DNA of 64,000 bases from Desulfobacterium sp. (lineage in GTDB: Bacteria; Desulfobacterota; Desulfobacteria; Desulfobacterales; Desulfobacteraceae): NCBI GenBank assembly GCA_030145245.1, contig JAQYWC010000054.1, forward strand, positions 124,001 to 188,000. The letters are read 5' to 3'. Of this stretch, positions 51,438 through 61,209 are shown piece after piece. Numbering within the stretch: position 1 is the first letter of the stretch; the number at the start of each line of letters is the position of its first letter. Both the position numbers and the translations under genes were made by a program. The notes under the pieces are model-generated. The model saw nothing but the letters and a program-made list of their open reading frames with translations. It had not been told where the DNA came from and ran no database searches.

Positions 51438-53717
51438 TTATTCGGTCTGGTTCTTCTTGTACGTGCACCCTTTTTTCGGGCATTTGAGGAGTTTGCCCTC
51501 TTTTTTGGTCTCTTTTTGGACAAGATAGTGGGAGTCGCATTCCGGGCAGGGGGTATTTACCACCGGGTCCCAGGAGGCAAAGGCGCAGTCCGGGTACTTG
51601 TTGCAACCGAAGAAGATCTTTCCCCTGCGGGACCGTTTTTCCACGATGGCACCGTTGCATCCGGGTTCCGGGCATTTTGCCCCGGTCTCCTTGCCGTTGG
51701 GTTCTCCGTTGACCGACTCGGTGTGCTTGCAATCGGGGTAGCCGGTGCAGGCAAGGAACTCACCAAAACGTCCCTCTTTCTTCACCATGGGGCTGCCGCA
51801 CTTGATGCAGTCCTTTACCTTTGTGTTGTCGGTCTTTGTCTCAAGGATCTCGATGAGTCCCTTTTCGTCCCGGACATAGTTGCTTGAAAAGCTGCATTCC
51901 GGGTAACCTGTGCAGGCAATGAAGTGTCCGTTCCGTCCCATCTTGATGTTCAACGGCTTGGTGCATGCGGGACAGGAAAGACCTGTATCGATGCCCACAC
52001 CCTTGACGCTGAGCATGTTCTCCTTTGCGTAGTCGAGCTTCTCCTTGAACGACTTGTAAAAGTCGTTGAGCACACTCAGGGAGCGTTTGGTGCCGTTTTC
52101 GATGTCGTCAAGATCGTTTTCCATGCCGGCGGTAAAGGCAGTGTCAAGGATCTCGGGAAACGAGGTCACCAGAAGATCGTTCACGATGAAGCCAAGCTCG
52201 CTGGGTACAAAGTAGCGGTTGATGAGATCAACATAGCCCTTGTCCCGGATGATGGAGAGGATGGATGCGTAGGTACTCGGTCGTCCAATACCGCTCTCCT
52301 CAAGCTCCTTGACCAGGGATGCCTCGGAAAAACGCGGCGGCGGCTTGGTAAAATGCTGCTTGGGAATGATGGCTTCCCGTTCAAGGGGCATTCCCTCCTT
52401 GAGCTCGGGCAGCTTCTGTTTGGCTTTATCGTTTTTGTCCGTCTTGTCATCGGACTCTGCGTAGAGGGCCATGAAACCCGGAAATTTGACCGTGGTTCCC
52501 CCAACCGTGAAGGTGTAGACGTCAGCCTTGATGGAGATGGTGTTCTGGTCGATGAGGGCCTGGGACATCTGGGAGGCGACAAACCGGTTCCAGATCAGTT
52601 CGTAGAGCTTGAACTGATCCTCATTGAGAAAGGATTTGAGGTTCTCCGGGGTGTTCAGGACCGCCGTCGGCCGGATCGCTTCATGGGCGTCCTGGGCCTT
52701 GTTCTTATTCTTAAATACCCTGGGGGCATCCAGGGCGTATTCGGCCCCGAACCGTTCCTTGACATGGGCGATCGCCTCCTCTGCGGCTTCGTCTGCAACC
52801 CTGATGGAGTCGGTACGCATGTAGGTGATCAAACCTTCAGGGCCGCCGGTACCGATCTCGATACCTTCGTAAAGCTGCTGGGCCACCAGCATGGTCTTTT
52901 TAGCCGAAAACCTGAGCCGGTTGATGGCATCCTGCTGGAGCTTACTTGTGATGAACGGGGGCAGGGGATTTCGCTTGATGGTGCGCTTTGCGAGCTTTTC
53001 CACCATAAAGGTTGCCGCCTCAAGCTCCTTGACGATCCTGGCCGAGTTTTCGCCATCGGGAATGTGGGCCTTTTTGCCGTCTATCTTGGCCAGGTTTGCC
53101 GTAAAGTTCGGGGGCAGGGCCGCTTTCAGGTCGGCCTTGATGCTCCAGTACTCTTCGGGTTCAAAGACGCGGATTTCCCGCTCCCGGTCGCAGATGATCC
53201 TCACGGCAACCGATTGCACCCGGCCGGCACTTAAGCCTCCCTGGACCCTGCGCCATAGCAGGGGGGAGATCTGATAGCCCACAAGCCGGTCCAGTGACCG
53301 TCTTGTCTGCTGGGCCTCGTAACGGTCCTGGTTGGGTTCCAGCGGGTTGTTGAGGGCTTCGGTGATCCCCTTTTTGGTTAGCTCATGGAAGAGAACCCGG
53401 TAAAAGCTCCTCCCTTTTTTCTTGAGAACCTGGGCTGCATGGAATGCAATGGCTTCACCTTCACGGTCAGGGTCAGGTGCCAGATAGATGGTGTCGGTGT
53501 CTCCTGCCGCACTTTTGAGGGACTGGATCACCTTGGATTTTCCCTTGATGGTTACGTACTTGGCCTTGAAATCGTTTTCTATGTCGATGCCAAGTTCCTT
53601 TGGCGGTAGATCCTTTATGTGACCGACGGTTGCGGCCACGTTGTAATCCTTGCCAACGTATTTCTTAAGGGTCTTCACCTTGGTGGGGGACTCGACGATG
53701 AGTAAGGGTTTTTTCAC
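51438..53717 (-). CDS. topA: DNA topoisomerase I
   Basis: 759 residues, type IA topoisomerase relaxing negative supercoils. The Toprim domain begins LLIVESPTKVKTLKKY with DPDREGEAIA (Mg-binding Asp). The catalytic tyrosine is Tyr299 in LITYMRTDSIRV. Near the C-terminus are four zinc ribbons (CPACTKPL, CIKCGSPM, CPEPGCNG, CPECDSHY, each with its second Cys pair), ending in basic YKKNQ. Its start overlaps the dprA stop by four bases. A strong terminator follows. Confidence 0.97.
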   Translation of the reverse strand: MKKPLLIVESPTKVKTLKKYVGKDYNVAATVGHIKDLPPKELGIDIENDFKAKYVTIKGKSKVIQSLKSAAGDTDTIYLAPDPDREGEAIAFHAAQVLKKKGRSFYRVLFHELTKKGITEALNNPLEPNQDRYEAQQTRRSLDRLVGYQISPLLWRRVQGGLSAGRVQSVAVRIICDREREIRVFEPEEYWSIKADLKAALPPNFTANLAKIDGKKAHIPDGENSARIVKELEAATFMVEKLAKRTIKRNPLPPFITSKLQQDAINRLRFSAKKTMLVAQQLYEGIEIGTGGPEGLITYMRTDSIRVADEAAEEAIAHVKERFGAEYALDAPRVFKNKNKAQDAHEAIRPTAVLNTPENLKSFLNEDQFKLYELIWNRFVASQMSQALIDQNTISIKADVYTFTVGGTTVKFPGFMALYAESDDKTDKNDKAKQKLPELKEGMPLEREAIIPKQHFTKPPPRFSEASLVKELEESGIGRPSTYASILSIIRDKGYVDLINRYFVPSELGFIVNDLLVTSFPEILDTAFTAGMENDLDDIENGTKRSLSVLNDFYKSFKEKLDYAKENMLSVKGVGIDTGLSCPACTKPLNIKMGRNGHFIACTGYPECSFSSNYVRDEKGLIEILETKTDNTKVKDCIKCGSPMVKKEGRFGEFLACTGYPDCKHTESVNGEPNGKETGAKCPEPGCNGAIVEKRSRRGKIFFGCNKYPDCAFASWDPVVNTPCPECDSHYLVQKETKKEGKLLKCPKKGCTYKKNQTE

Positions 53718-54844
53718 GGTTGCTCCTCTTTAATGGAAAACAGTTTTCCCGGAGATTGTTTTACAATGCCTTTTAGTTCAAGATCCAACAATGCAGCAGA
53801 AATGCCTCCGATATCGTGATCTGTTTTTTCAACGATTGCATCGATGTGCTGGGGATAGGGGTCAAGAATTGACATGATGGCCTGCTGGACGGTGTCAAGC
53901 AGGACTGTTTCAGTCGACCTACGTGGCTGGGCCGGCAAAGGTTCGGCATGGACCATGTGGTGCAGCTCTTCTATGATGTCAGTGTGGGTCTCCACCAGGG
54001 TTGCTCCCTGTTTGATAAGGGCATGGGGGCCGCGGCTCCTGAAGGAGTTGATGCTTCCTGGGACGGCAAACACCTCCCTTGAAAATTCTGCGGCAAGCCT
54101 TGCCGTGATCAGGGAACCGCTTCTGGGGGCTGCCTCCACAACGACGGTTCCGGTTGATATGCCTGCGATGAGCCTGTTTCGGATGGGGAAATTCCTGGGC
54201 TCTGGCCGGGTGTCTGGGGAAAATTCCGACACAACGGCTCCCTTACGGCTGATATCGTGGAAGAGCCGGGTGTTCTCCCTGGGATAGACGCTGGCAAGTC
54301 CGTTTCCGAGGATCGCAAGGGTTTTGCCGGTTGCGGCAAGGGCGCCCCTGTGGGCGGCTGTATCAATGCCCCTTGCCATACCGCTTACGATCTGGAATCC
54401 GGACAGTGCAAGGTCATGGCCCAGCCGCGATGCCGTTTCAAGTCCGTAGGAGGAGGCGTTTCTCGAGCCCACAATGGCGATGCAGGGACTGGTCGTGTCC
54501 AGCACTCCCCTGTAAGTGAAAAACGGGGGAGGGTCGGGGATTTCCCGTAACAGCGGCGGATAGTGCGGGTCATTCAGGGTCACAATGGAGAGGCCGGCGC
54601 GTTTAATTTCGGCAAGTTCCTGTTTCGCCTCTTCCCTTACAGTGCAGTTGAGGATGCCCTTGACCGCTTTTTTGGAAATTCCGCGTATGGTTCTAAGCTC
54701 GTTCTCTCCCGCGGCAAGGGCCTTTTCAGGTGTTTTGAAGCTGTCTAAAAGGCGCTTGTACAGGAGGTTGCCAATCCCCGGGATTGATTTTAAGATAAAC
54801 CATGGCAGATGTGTGTTTATGTCTTGGGTCATGTGTATGGTCAT
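53714..54844 (-). CDS. dprA: DNA-processing protein DprA
   Basis: 376 residues. DprA binds incoming single-stranded DNA and loads RecA during natural transformation or recombination. An N-terminal helix-hairpin-helix-like part (PGIGNLLYKRLLDSF, IRGISKKAV) precedes the Rossmann fold with IVGSRNASSYG, SGMARGIDTAAHRGAL and the typical GSGSLITAR-like segment (APRSGSLITARLAAE). The C-terminal winged helix ends GIVKQSPGKLFSI. Start may be ATG 54844 or ATG 54832; neither has a clear ribosome site. Confidence 0.95.
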   Translation of the reverse strand: MTIHMTQDINTHLPWFILKSIPGIGNLLYKRLLDSFKTPEKALAAGENELRTIRGISKKAVKGILNCTVREEAKQELAEIKRAGLSIVTLNDPHYPPLLREIPDPPPFFTYRGVLDTTSPCIAIVGSRNASSYGLETASRLGHDLALSGFQIVSGMARGIDTAAHRGALAATGKTLAILGNGLASVYPRENTRLFHDISRKGAVVSEFSPDTRPEPRNFPIRNRLIAGISTGTVVVEAAPRSGSLITARLAAEFSREVFAVPGSINSFRSRGPHALIKQGATLVETHTDIIEELHHMVHAEPLPAQPRRSTETVLLDTVQQAIMSILDPYPQHIDAIVEKTDHDIGGISAALLDLELKGIVKQSPGKLFSIKEEQP

Positions 54845-54931
54845 CTGTTGAAAAGAAATAGGGCGTGGAGCGAAGATGTTAGACTCCCGCGACTCGTACC
54901 TGTTTTGTTTGCTGTGATCATTGGTTGCGGA

Positions 54932-55633
54932 TCACTGAAAGGCTTTCAGTTTCAGCTCTGCCTTTTCCCCAGCCGGGGTAAACGGGTAGCGTTTTACCAC
55001 CAGCTTCAGATAATGGTGGGCCCTGTCACTGTCGTCAAGACTCAGGTAAGCATAGGCTGTCTTGAGAAGTGCATCAGGAACCTTACCTCTTTTTGGATAA
55101 CGGTCAACAAGCTCCTTAAAGGTCTGGATCGCCTTTGGAAACTCTTCCAGGGAGTAACTGCATTCTCCAAGCCAGTAAAGGGCGTTGTCTGCAAGTTCTG
55201 CATCCGGGTGCTGGATGGCAAAAGCCTTGAAAAGCTTTGCCGCCTCCTTGAACTTTTCTTCCAGGAGCAGGCCCCTGGCGGTTTTGTAGAGAAGCGCCTG
55301 TTTTGTGTCGGTCCGGGGCTTCTCCATGCTTGAGGTTGGCTTTGGGCCGGTTTTTGCCGGTTTTTTGGGCCTCTCAAGGGTGTTGATTCGTTGTTCAAGC
55401 ACCTCAATGGACCGCTCCTGGGACGAAAGCGTGTTCTGCATCGTCCTGAGTAGCGTTTTTATCTCGTTCAGCTGCGCATTCAGATGTTCCGGCTGTTTGG
55501 GAGCCACAACTTCAGGTTGAACCGCAGCCTCCGGTGCCGGCTTCTGGCTGACCATGGAGCAGGAGGCGAGCATCACGCCTGCGAACAGGAGTGATGCCGC
55601 CGCCAGAAAGGCTTTGGGTTTGCCTTGTTGCAT
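54932..55633 (-). CDS. CpoB/YbgF-like lipoprotein with tetratricopeptide repeats
   Basis: 233 residues. A lipoprotein signal ends LASCSM, so it should be lipidated, unlike E. coli CpoB. A coiled coil follows (LNEIKTLLRTMQNTLSSQER), then TPR repeats (KFKEAAKLFKAFAIQHPDAE, ALYWLGECSYSLEEFPKAIQ) and the ending YPFTPAGEKAELKLK typical of YbgF. CpoB coordinates cell-wall synthesis with outer-membrane constriction via Tol-Pal. No tol-pal genes are nearby. Its ATG overlaps the secF stop (TAATG). Confidence 0.85.
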   Translation of the reverse strand: MQQGKPKAFLAAASLLFAGVMLASCSMVSQKPAPEAAVQPEVVAPKQPEHLNAQLNEIKTLLRTMQNTLSSQERSIEVLEQRINTLERPKKPAKTGPKPTSSMEKPRTDTKQALLYKTARGLLLEEKFKEAAKLFKAFAIQHPDAELADNALYWLGECSYSLEEFPKAIQTFKELVDRYPKRGKVPDALLKTAYAYLSLDDSDRAHHYLKLVVKRYPFTPAGEKAELKLKAFQ

Positions 55634-56661
55634 TATCTCTTGCTCCAGGCAAGAAGGATGGGGCTTGCAACAAACACGGACGAGTAGGTTCCGATGATGA
55701 CACCTACAATCATTGAAAATGCAAAGTTGTGGATGATCTCTCCGCCCAGAAAGAAGAGGGCAAAGAGCACAACAAGGGTGGTCAATGATGTGAGTACGGT
55801 CCGGCTCAGCGTCTCGTTGATGCTCCGGTTGATGACCTGCTCAAGGGTTGACTTGTGCATCTGCTTCATGTTCTCGCGGATCCTGTCAAACACGATGATG
55901 GTATCGTTGAGGGAGTATCCGATGATGGTCAGAAGCGCTGCAATGATGGGCAGGGAGAACTCAAGATCCAGAATGGAGAAAATTCCCACCGTGATGGTGA
56001 CATCGTGGATCAGGGCCACGATGGCGCCCATGGCGAACTTGAGTTCAAGATGCCAGAACAGGATCAGGGTTACCACCAGGGCCGCGGCAATGAGCATCAC
56101 CATGCTCATGTTGAAGATCGACAAAAAGTAGACCGCCGTCATGAGGGCTCCTGCCGTGACGCCCGAGAGAATCCATTTCATCTCAAACCTGCCCGAGATG
56201 TAGATGGTGATGAAGAGCAGGGAATAGAACATTGCGAGCAATGCCTTTTTCCTTAGGTCCTTGCCCACCTGGGGCCCCACCATTTCGATCCTCCGGATCT
56301 CGGGTTCAAAGCCTGTGGATGTTTTCAGGGCCTGGGCAATGGACTTGGAAAAGCCTTCACCTGTCATGGCAGGGATGCTGGTTCGGATCAGAAACTCATT
56401 GTCCTCGGGCGTACCGAATTTCTGGACCGATGACTTCCCAAGGTTCACCTGGCTTAAACCCGAGCGGATGTCCTTGGTGGACGCCTGCTGGGAAAATTTC
56501 ACCTGGATCAGGGTTCCGCCTGAAAAGTCGATGCCAAAGTTGGGACCCTTGTGGATGATCAGGGAGACCAATGTGATCGCGATCAGCGTAAGGGAGAAGA
56601 CAAAGCCATGTTTCCTCTTCCCTGTAATATCTAAATTGATGTCCGGTCTTATAAACTGCAT
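55633..56661 (-). CDS. secF: Protein translocase subunit SecF
   Basis: 342 residues, six membrane helices. The first periplasmic domain has KGPNFGIDFSGGTLIQVKFS. The D-F/N-D motif region GYSLNDTIIVFDRIRENMKQ and the IGTYSSVFVASPILL ending are diagnostic. With SecD and YajC it uses the proton motive force to pull exported proteins through SecYEG. Eighteen bases separate it from secD. Confidence 0.97.
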   Translation of the reverse strand: MQFIRPDINLDITGKRKHGFVFSLTLIAITLVSLIIHKGPNFGIDFSGGTLIQVKFSQQASTKDIRSGLSQVNLGKSSVQKFGTPEDNEFLIRTSIPAMTGEGFSKSIAQALKTSTGFEPEIRRIEMVGPQVGKDLRKKALLAMFYSLLFITIYISGRFEMKWILSGVTAGALMTAVYFLSIFNMSMVMLIAAALVVTLILFWHLELKFAMGAIVALIHDVTITVGIFSILDLEFSLPIIAALLTIIGYSLNDTIIVFDRIRENMKQMHKSTLEQVINRSINETLSRTVLTSLTTLVVLFALFFLGGEIIHNFAFSMIVGVIIGTYSSVFVASPILLAWSKR

Positions 56662-56678
56662 TGAGTAGAGAGCTCCTT

Positions 56679-58256
56679 TTAAATGCTGAGGGTTGATACC
56701 TTTTTCCCGGAAATGAAAAAGTCAAAACAGCTCTTTGACAGCACCAGGGCCGTAAAGAGACTTGCGATGATACCAAGACCCAGTGTGACGGCAAACCCCT
56801 TTATCGGTCCTGTTCCGAACTGGAACAGCACGACTGCTACGATGAGGGTGGTCACGTTGGCATCAAGAACCGTAAGGGTTGCCCTGTTAAATCCTGCCTT
56901 GACCGAAGCTGCGGGTGTCTTTCCAGCCAGGAGCTCCTCCCGGATTCGTTCAAAGATGATGACGTTGGCATCCACGGCCATGCCGATGGTGAGGATGATA
57001 CCGGCGATGCCCGGAAGGGTCAGGGTTGCCTGGAAGGCTGCAAGTCCCCCACCAATGAGGATGATGTTCAGCACAAGGGCAAAATCGGCAATAAGGCCTG
57101 CTCCCTTGTAATAGAGGGCCATGAAGAGAATCACAAGGATGCCTCCCACGACCATGGAGATGATGCCCATGCGGATGGAGTCGGCACCCAGGGTCGGGCC
57201 AACGGTCCGCTCCTCGATGATCTTTACAGGGGCGGGCAGTGCTCCGGCCCTGAGGGCGATGGCAAGGTCCCTTGCCTCCTCAGTTGTGAAGTTACCGGTT
57301 ATCCGGGCCTTTCCTCCTGCGATCCTGTCCTGGATCACGGGTGCGGAATAGACGGTTTTGTCAAGGACAATGGCCAGTCTCTTCTTGATGTTCTCTCCGG
57401 TGATCCGCTCGAACAGCCGGGCGCCCTTGCGGTCGAATTCGATTCCCACATAGGGTTCGTTAAACTGGGAGTCGATCATCACCCTGGCGTCGGTGAGGGA
57501 GCTGCCGTCGAGGAGCACCCGTTTCTTGATGAGAAAGGGGGTCCTGTGGACCTGTCCGGTCTGGGGATCCTCCTTGACCTGGTAGAGAATCATATCTCCC
57601 GGAGGAGGGGTTCCCTTGAGGGCCGTGGCCACATCACCGCTCTCATCCACCAGCTGGAAGTTGAGTCTTGCGGTCCTGCCGATGAGATCCTTTGCCCGCT
57701 GGGTGTCGGTGACGCCGGGAAGCTGAACCAGGATCCTGTTTTCACCCTGGATCCGGATGTCAGGTTCGCTTACGCCGAACTCGTCGATTCGGTTCCGGAT
57801 GGTCTCAAGGGCCTGCTCCGTCGCCATCTTGCGGATGTTCTCGCTCTCCTGTTCCGGCAGCCGGAGGGTTATGGTGCTCTTGTTCCCGTCTTTTTGGGTT
57901 GAAGCGACCACCAGGGATCCGAAACCTTCGGAAAGGATCTTGTTGAATCCGTCGGTGTTTTCCTGGCCATCCAGGACCGCGGTGATGGCGTTGTCTGCAT
58001 CACGGGAGATTCCCATGTGCTTGACGTTGTCATCCCTCAGATCCTTTTTTAATTCGTGGATGGTTCGTTCGACGGTTGTTTCAACGGCTATTTCGTTTTG
58101 AACTTCAAGGACAAGGTTCATTCCGCCCTGGAGATCAAGCCCCAGGTTGATTTTCTTGTGGGGCCAGCAGTCTGAACAGAAGGTGGGAAGAAGATATACC
58201 ATTGCTGCAGCCAGTATCGCCGTGATTAGGGTTCCTCTCCATGTAAGTATCTTCAC
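56679..58256 (-). CDS. secD: Protein translocase subunit SecD
   Basis: 525 residues, with one N-terminal and five C-terminal membrane helices around a large periplasmic P1 domain. INLGLDLQGGMNLVLEVQ opens P1, and GTGPIKGFAVTLGLGIIASL closes the last helices. The conserved VDANVIIFERIREEL motif is in helix 4. It forms a complex with SecF and YajC in the inner membrane. Confidence 0.97.
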   Translation of the reverse strand: MKILTWRGTLITAILAAAMVYLLPTFCSDCWPHKKINLGLDLQGGMNLVLEVQNEIAVETTVERTIHELKKDLRDDNVKHMGISRDADNAITAVLDGQENTDGFNKILSEGFGSLVVASTQKDGNKSTITLRLPEQESENIRKMATEQALETIRNRIDEFGVSEPDIRIQGENRILVQLPGVTDTQRAKDLIGRTARLNFQLVDESGDVATALKGTPPPGDMILYQVKEDPQTGQVHRTPFLIKKRVLLDGSSLTDARVMIDSQFNEPYVGIEFDRKGARLFERITGENIKKRLAIVLDKTVYSAPVIQDRIAGGKARITGNFTTEEARDLAIALRAGALPAPVKIIEERTVGPTLGADSIRMGIISMVVGGILVILFMALYYKGAGLIADFALVLNIILIGGGLAAFQATLTLPGIAGIILTIGMAVDANVIIFERIREELLAGKTPAASVKAGFNRATLTVLDANVTTLIVAVVLFQFGTGPIKGFAVTLGLGIIASLFTALVLSKSCFDFFISGKKVSTLSI

Positions 58257-58279
58257 GCTAGTTGCTCCTGAGATCCGGT

Positions 58280-58627
58280 TTATTTATTTTTTTTCTTATC
58301 TTTTTTCTGGGGGGCAGATCCTTGCAGTGCTGTACCCACATTGCCGCGGCTGATCTTGATCTTGACGCTGTCGGCAATCTCAAGGGTGACGGTGGTGTCG
58401 TCCAGGGAGGTTATGGCACCGTGGATTCCGCCAGAGGTGATTATCCTGTCCCCTTTTTTCAGGTTATTGATCATGTTCTGGTGTTCCTTCGCTTTTTTCT
58501 GCTGGGGCCTGATGAGCAGAAAATAGAAGATGACGAACATGAGTATGAGGGGTACAAATGCTGTAATACCACCTGACTGCCCTGCCGTTCCTCCGGCCTG
58601 TCCCATTGCAAATGCTGTATTGATCAA
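58280..58627 (-). CDS. yajC: Preprotein translocase subunit YajC
   Basis: 115 residues. One membrane helix (VPLILMFVIFYFLLIRPQQK) is followed by the typical KKAKEHQNMINNLKKGDRII TSGG segment and a small beta domain. The tail is lysine-rich. YajC accompanies SecDF. It is 23 bases before secD. Confidence 0.95.
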   Translation of the reverse strand: MINTAFAMGQAGGTAGQSGGITAFVPLILMFVIFYFLLIRPQQKKAKEHQNMINNLKKGDRIITSGGIHGAITSLDDTTVTLEIADSVKIKISRGNVGTALQGSAPQKKDKKKNK

Positions 58628-58638
58628 AAAAAACCTCC

Positions 58639-59463
58639 TTAATTATTAGCCTTTTTTTGAGGCTGTTGTGCGGGTATCCAGATCGTCTCACCGTCGAACC
58701 GGATGTTATCCACATCGTCATAGTTTATCTCTTGTAAGAGAGCAAATACTTCGTTCATGTTATAGACAACAATCTTGCTGAGAGGTTCCAGGAGACTTAT
58801 GTCTGCTGCAACGTTCTTCTCCAGAAGATTGTAAATCGTTACCATGTTTTCAGAAAACTTCAGCAACCGTCCAATGCCGGAACTGTAGCCCGTGTTAAGG
58901 GGCTCGTCAGCCTTGCTCGAAACTGTGATTCCCCGGGCCTGGTAGTACTCCTGGATGATCCTGAAGTGGATGTTCCAGATGTTGTCTCCGGCCTGGACAA
59001 CATATATGCCGTAATGGGCGTTGGTCTCCGGTTCAACCGCTCCCGACTCCGTGATTCTCTCCTCAAAAACCTTGCTTTTTTTCAGGAAGCTCTTTTCAAG
59101 GATGTCCCTCATGGAGACGGTGGTCTTACCCACCTTGAACGATTCATCGGGTTTGACGATCATGTCAAGGCTGTTGTTGACGCCCAGCTCCTCTTTTCTC
59201 TTGTCCATGAGCTTGGTGAGCTCATTCCCCTTGTCAAGTTCGGTGTAGTCAATATCGGGAAGCTGCTCAATGGTTCCGGAGACCACCATATCGATGTTCT
59301 CAGCAGGGCGAACCTCCGGAATGCTCTGTTGAACATCTTCAGGCACCCCGTTTTCATGGGGTGTCCTGAGGCTGTTCCAGATTAGAGTTCCGGCGATCAC
59401 AATCCCTGCAACCGCTGAAATCTTAACGAGTTTGATCCTGTTATTCCCTTGTTTTCGAGGCAT
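58639..59463 (-). CDS. Membrane-anchored protein with LysM-like segment
   Basis: 274 residues. An N-terminal helix (LVKISAVAGIVIAGTLIWNS) anchors it, with the rest probably periplasmic. The middle part (YGIYVVQAGDNIWNIHFRII) looks like the first half of a LysM peptidoglycan-binding motif. The remainder is not recognised. ATG 59463 follows AAGGAG, while the upstream TTG at 59478 overlaps that site. It sits between rng and yajC, with 11 bases to yajC, so it is likely in the same operon. Function unknown. Confidence 0.75.
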   Translation of the reverse strand: MPRKQGNNRIKLVKISAVAGIVIAGTLIWNSLRTPHENGVPEDVQQSIPEVRPAENIDMVVSGTIEQLPDIDYTELDKGNELTKLMDKRKEELGVNNSLDMIVKPDESFKVGKTTVSMRDILEKSFLKKSKVFEERITESGAVEPETNAHYGIYVVQAGDNIWNIHFRIIQEYYQARGITVSSKADEPLNTGYSSGIGRLLKFSENMVTIYNLLEKNVAADISLLEPLSKIVVYNMNEVFALLQEINYDDVDNIRFDGETIWIPAQQPQKKANN

Positions 59464-59521
59464 GGATGCTCCTTGCAAGTCTGGTCACACCTGTTTCAGA
59501 TACACAAAACAGAAATTTATG

Positions 59522-60985
59522 TCAAGAGTCACAGATGATTTTGCTTTCGCCCAGGATCATTGAGAAATCGCTCTCGATGAAAATGGTGACATTGCGCTTT
59601 GCCTCGATGCTCATGATCTCTTCCCGTTTCTTGTTGAGAAGGTAATAGGCAACCTTTTCAGGAACCAGTGCTCTAACTTGTTTGTTCTCAGCCTTGATGG
59701 TCTCAAGGCTAAGTTTGCGCAAAAAGGCGAGCCCAAGGGTTTCGATATTGGGTACGATTCCCCGTCCCTGGCAGTGCTGGCAGGTGTTGAAGCTGCCAAA
59801 GGTGATGGCGGACCGGATCTTCTGACGGGACATCTCCACCAGTCCAAAGGCGGATATGCCCCCGACTTTTGTCTTGGCCTTGTCTGATTTGAGGCAGCGT
59901 TTCAGGGTCTTGGTTATCTCTGCCTTGTGCTTTTTTTCCTTCATGTCGATGAAGTCGATCACGATCAAACCGCCCATGTCCCGGAGCCTCAGTTGACGTG
60001 CCACCTCTTCGGCGGCTTCGAGGTTGGTATGGTAGGCTGTCTGCTCGATGTTCTTCCGACCGGTGGATTTTCCCGAGTTGACGTCGATGGCCACAAGGGC
60101 CTCTGTCTGATCGATAACGATGGCTCCGCCGGACTTCAAGGGTGCTTTGGTTTCGAAAATGGAAGCGATCTGATCTTCGATCTGGTATTTGGTGAAGATC
60201 GGTTTTTCCCCCTTGAACTGTTTGACAATCTTCTCCTGCTTGGGGGCGATGACCTTCATGAAGTCCTTTACTTCTCTATAGACTTCAGGATCATCGATGA
60301 GGATCTCGGTGACATCCGGGGTAAAGTAGTCCCTGAGGGATCGGACGGCGAGATTCTGCTCCCTGTAGAGAAGGGAAGGGGTGGGGCTGTTTATGGCCTT
60401 TTTGTTGATCTCTTTCCATGCACGCATGAGGTATCTCATGTCCTGGGTCAGCATGGTCTTTGTGGCATTGCGTCCCGCGGTTCGCACGATGAGGCCGAAT
60501 CCTTCGGGCAGTGCCAGCTTGTCTGTGATCCCCTTGAGCCGTTTACGTTCCTCCTCGTCGTTGATTTGGCGCGAGACCCCCCGGGTGGTGCTTCCGGGCA
60601 TGAGAACCGACAGTCGACCCGGTAGGGATATGTATGTCGTGAGCATTGCACCCTTGTGCATGATGGGGTCCTTGGTCACCTGGATAATGAGCTCCTGTCC
60701 CTTTTTTACAAGCTTTGCAAAGCTTCGGTCTCCGGAGTCGCTGTCCAGAAAATAGTCGCTGTGGATCTCCTGTTTCTGCAGGAAACCATTTTTATCTGCG
60801 CCATAATCGACAAATACCGCCTGTAAACTTGGTTCAACCCGGGTGATCGTTGCTTTATAAATATTTCCCTGGGTTACCATTCTGGCGGTTGTTTCGAGGT
60901 GAAACTCTTCCAGTTTGTTGTCTTTGATTCCAACTATTCTGCATTCGTCCGAATCCAGAGCGTTGATGAGTATCTTTCTGGTCAT
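59522..60985 (-). CDS. rng: Ribonuclease G/E family endoribonuclease
   Basis: 487 residues, the length of RNase G rather than RNase E. It cleaves single-stranded AU-rich RNA and processes 16S rRNA 5' ends. The S1 domain contains GNIYKATITRVEPSLQAVFV DYG. The DNase I-like domain keeps the catalytic aspartates in VAIDVNSGKSTG and IVIDFIDMKEKKH. The zinc-link motif is CQHCQGRG. The long acidic/arginine-rich C-terminal scaffold of RNase E is absent. Head of the - strand sec run. Confidence 0.95.
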   Translation of the reverse strand: MTRKILINALDSDECRIVGIKDNKLEEFHLETTARMVTQGNIYKATITRVEPSLQAVFVDYGADKNGFLQKQEIHSDYFLDSDSGDRSFAKLVKKGQELIIQVTKDPIMHKGAMLTTYISLPGRLSVLMPGSTTRGVSRQINDEEERKRLKGITDKLALPEGFGLIVRTAGRNATKTMLTQDMRYLMRAWKEINKKAINSPTPSLLYREQNLAVRSLRDYFTPDVTEILIDDPEVYREVKDFMKVIAPKQEKIVKQFKGEKPIFTKYQIEDQIASIFETKAPLKSGGAIVIDQTEALVAIDVNSGKSTGRKNIEQTAYHTNLEAAEEVARQLRLRDMGGLIVIDFIDMKEKKHKAEITKTLKRCLKSDKAKTKVGGISAFGLVEMSRQKIRSAITFGSFNTCQHCQGRGIVPNIETLGLAFLRKLSLETIKAENKQVRALVPEKVAYYLLNKKREEIMSIEAKRNVTIFIESDFSMILGESKIICDS

Positions 60986-61209
60986 TAAAAGTGTCTTTTA
61001 GCCTCCTCCTATAATTTAATCAGGGTTAATTCTGGTGAATGTTTTTCAGTAACTCTTTAAACTATTCGATCGGGAGGCTCAAGTCAAATTATTTTATCGA
61101 TTCCAGGTCGACCAGTCTTGCTATTTCCCGGATATTGTGGCATTTATAATTCTTTTAAGGATAACTATTTGTAGGAAAATATTCATATTCTCGGAGGTAA
61201 TCGTATATC

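Noticed and set aside
61020-61209. T-box leader before leuS
   Set aside because: No T-box sequence or antiterminator/terminator pair was seen in the leader.
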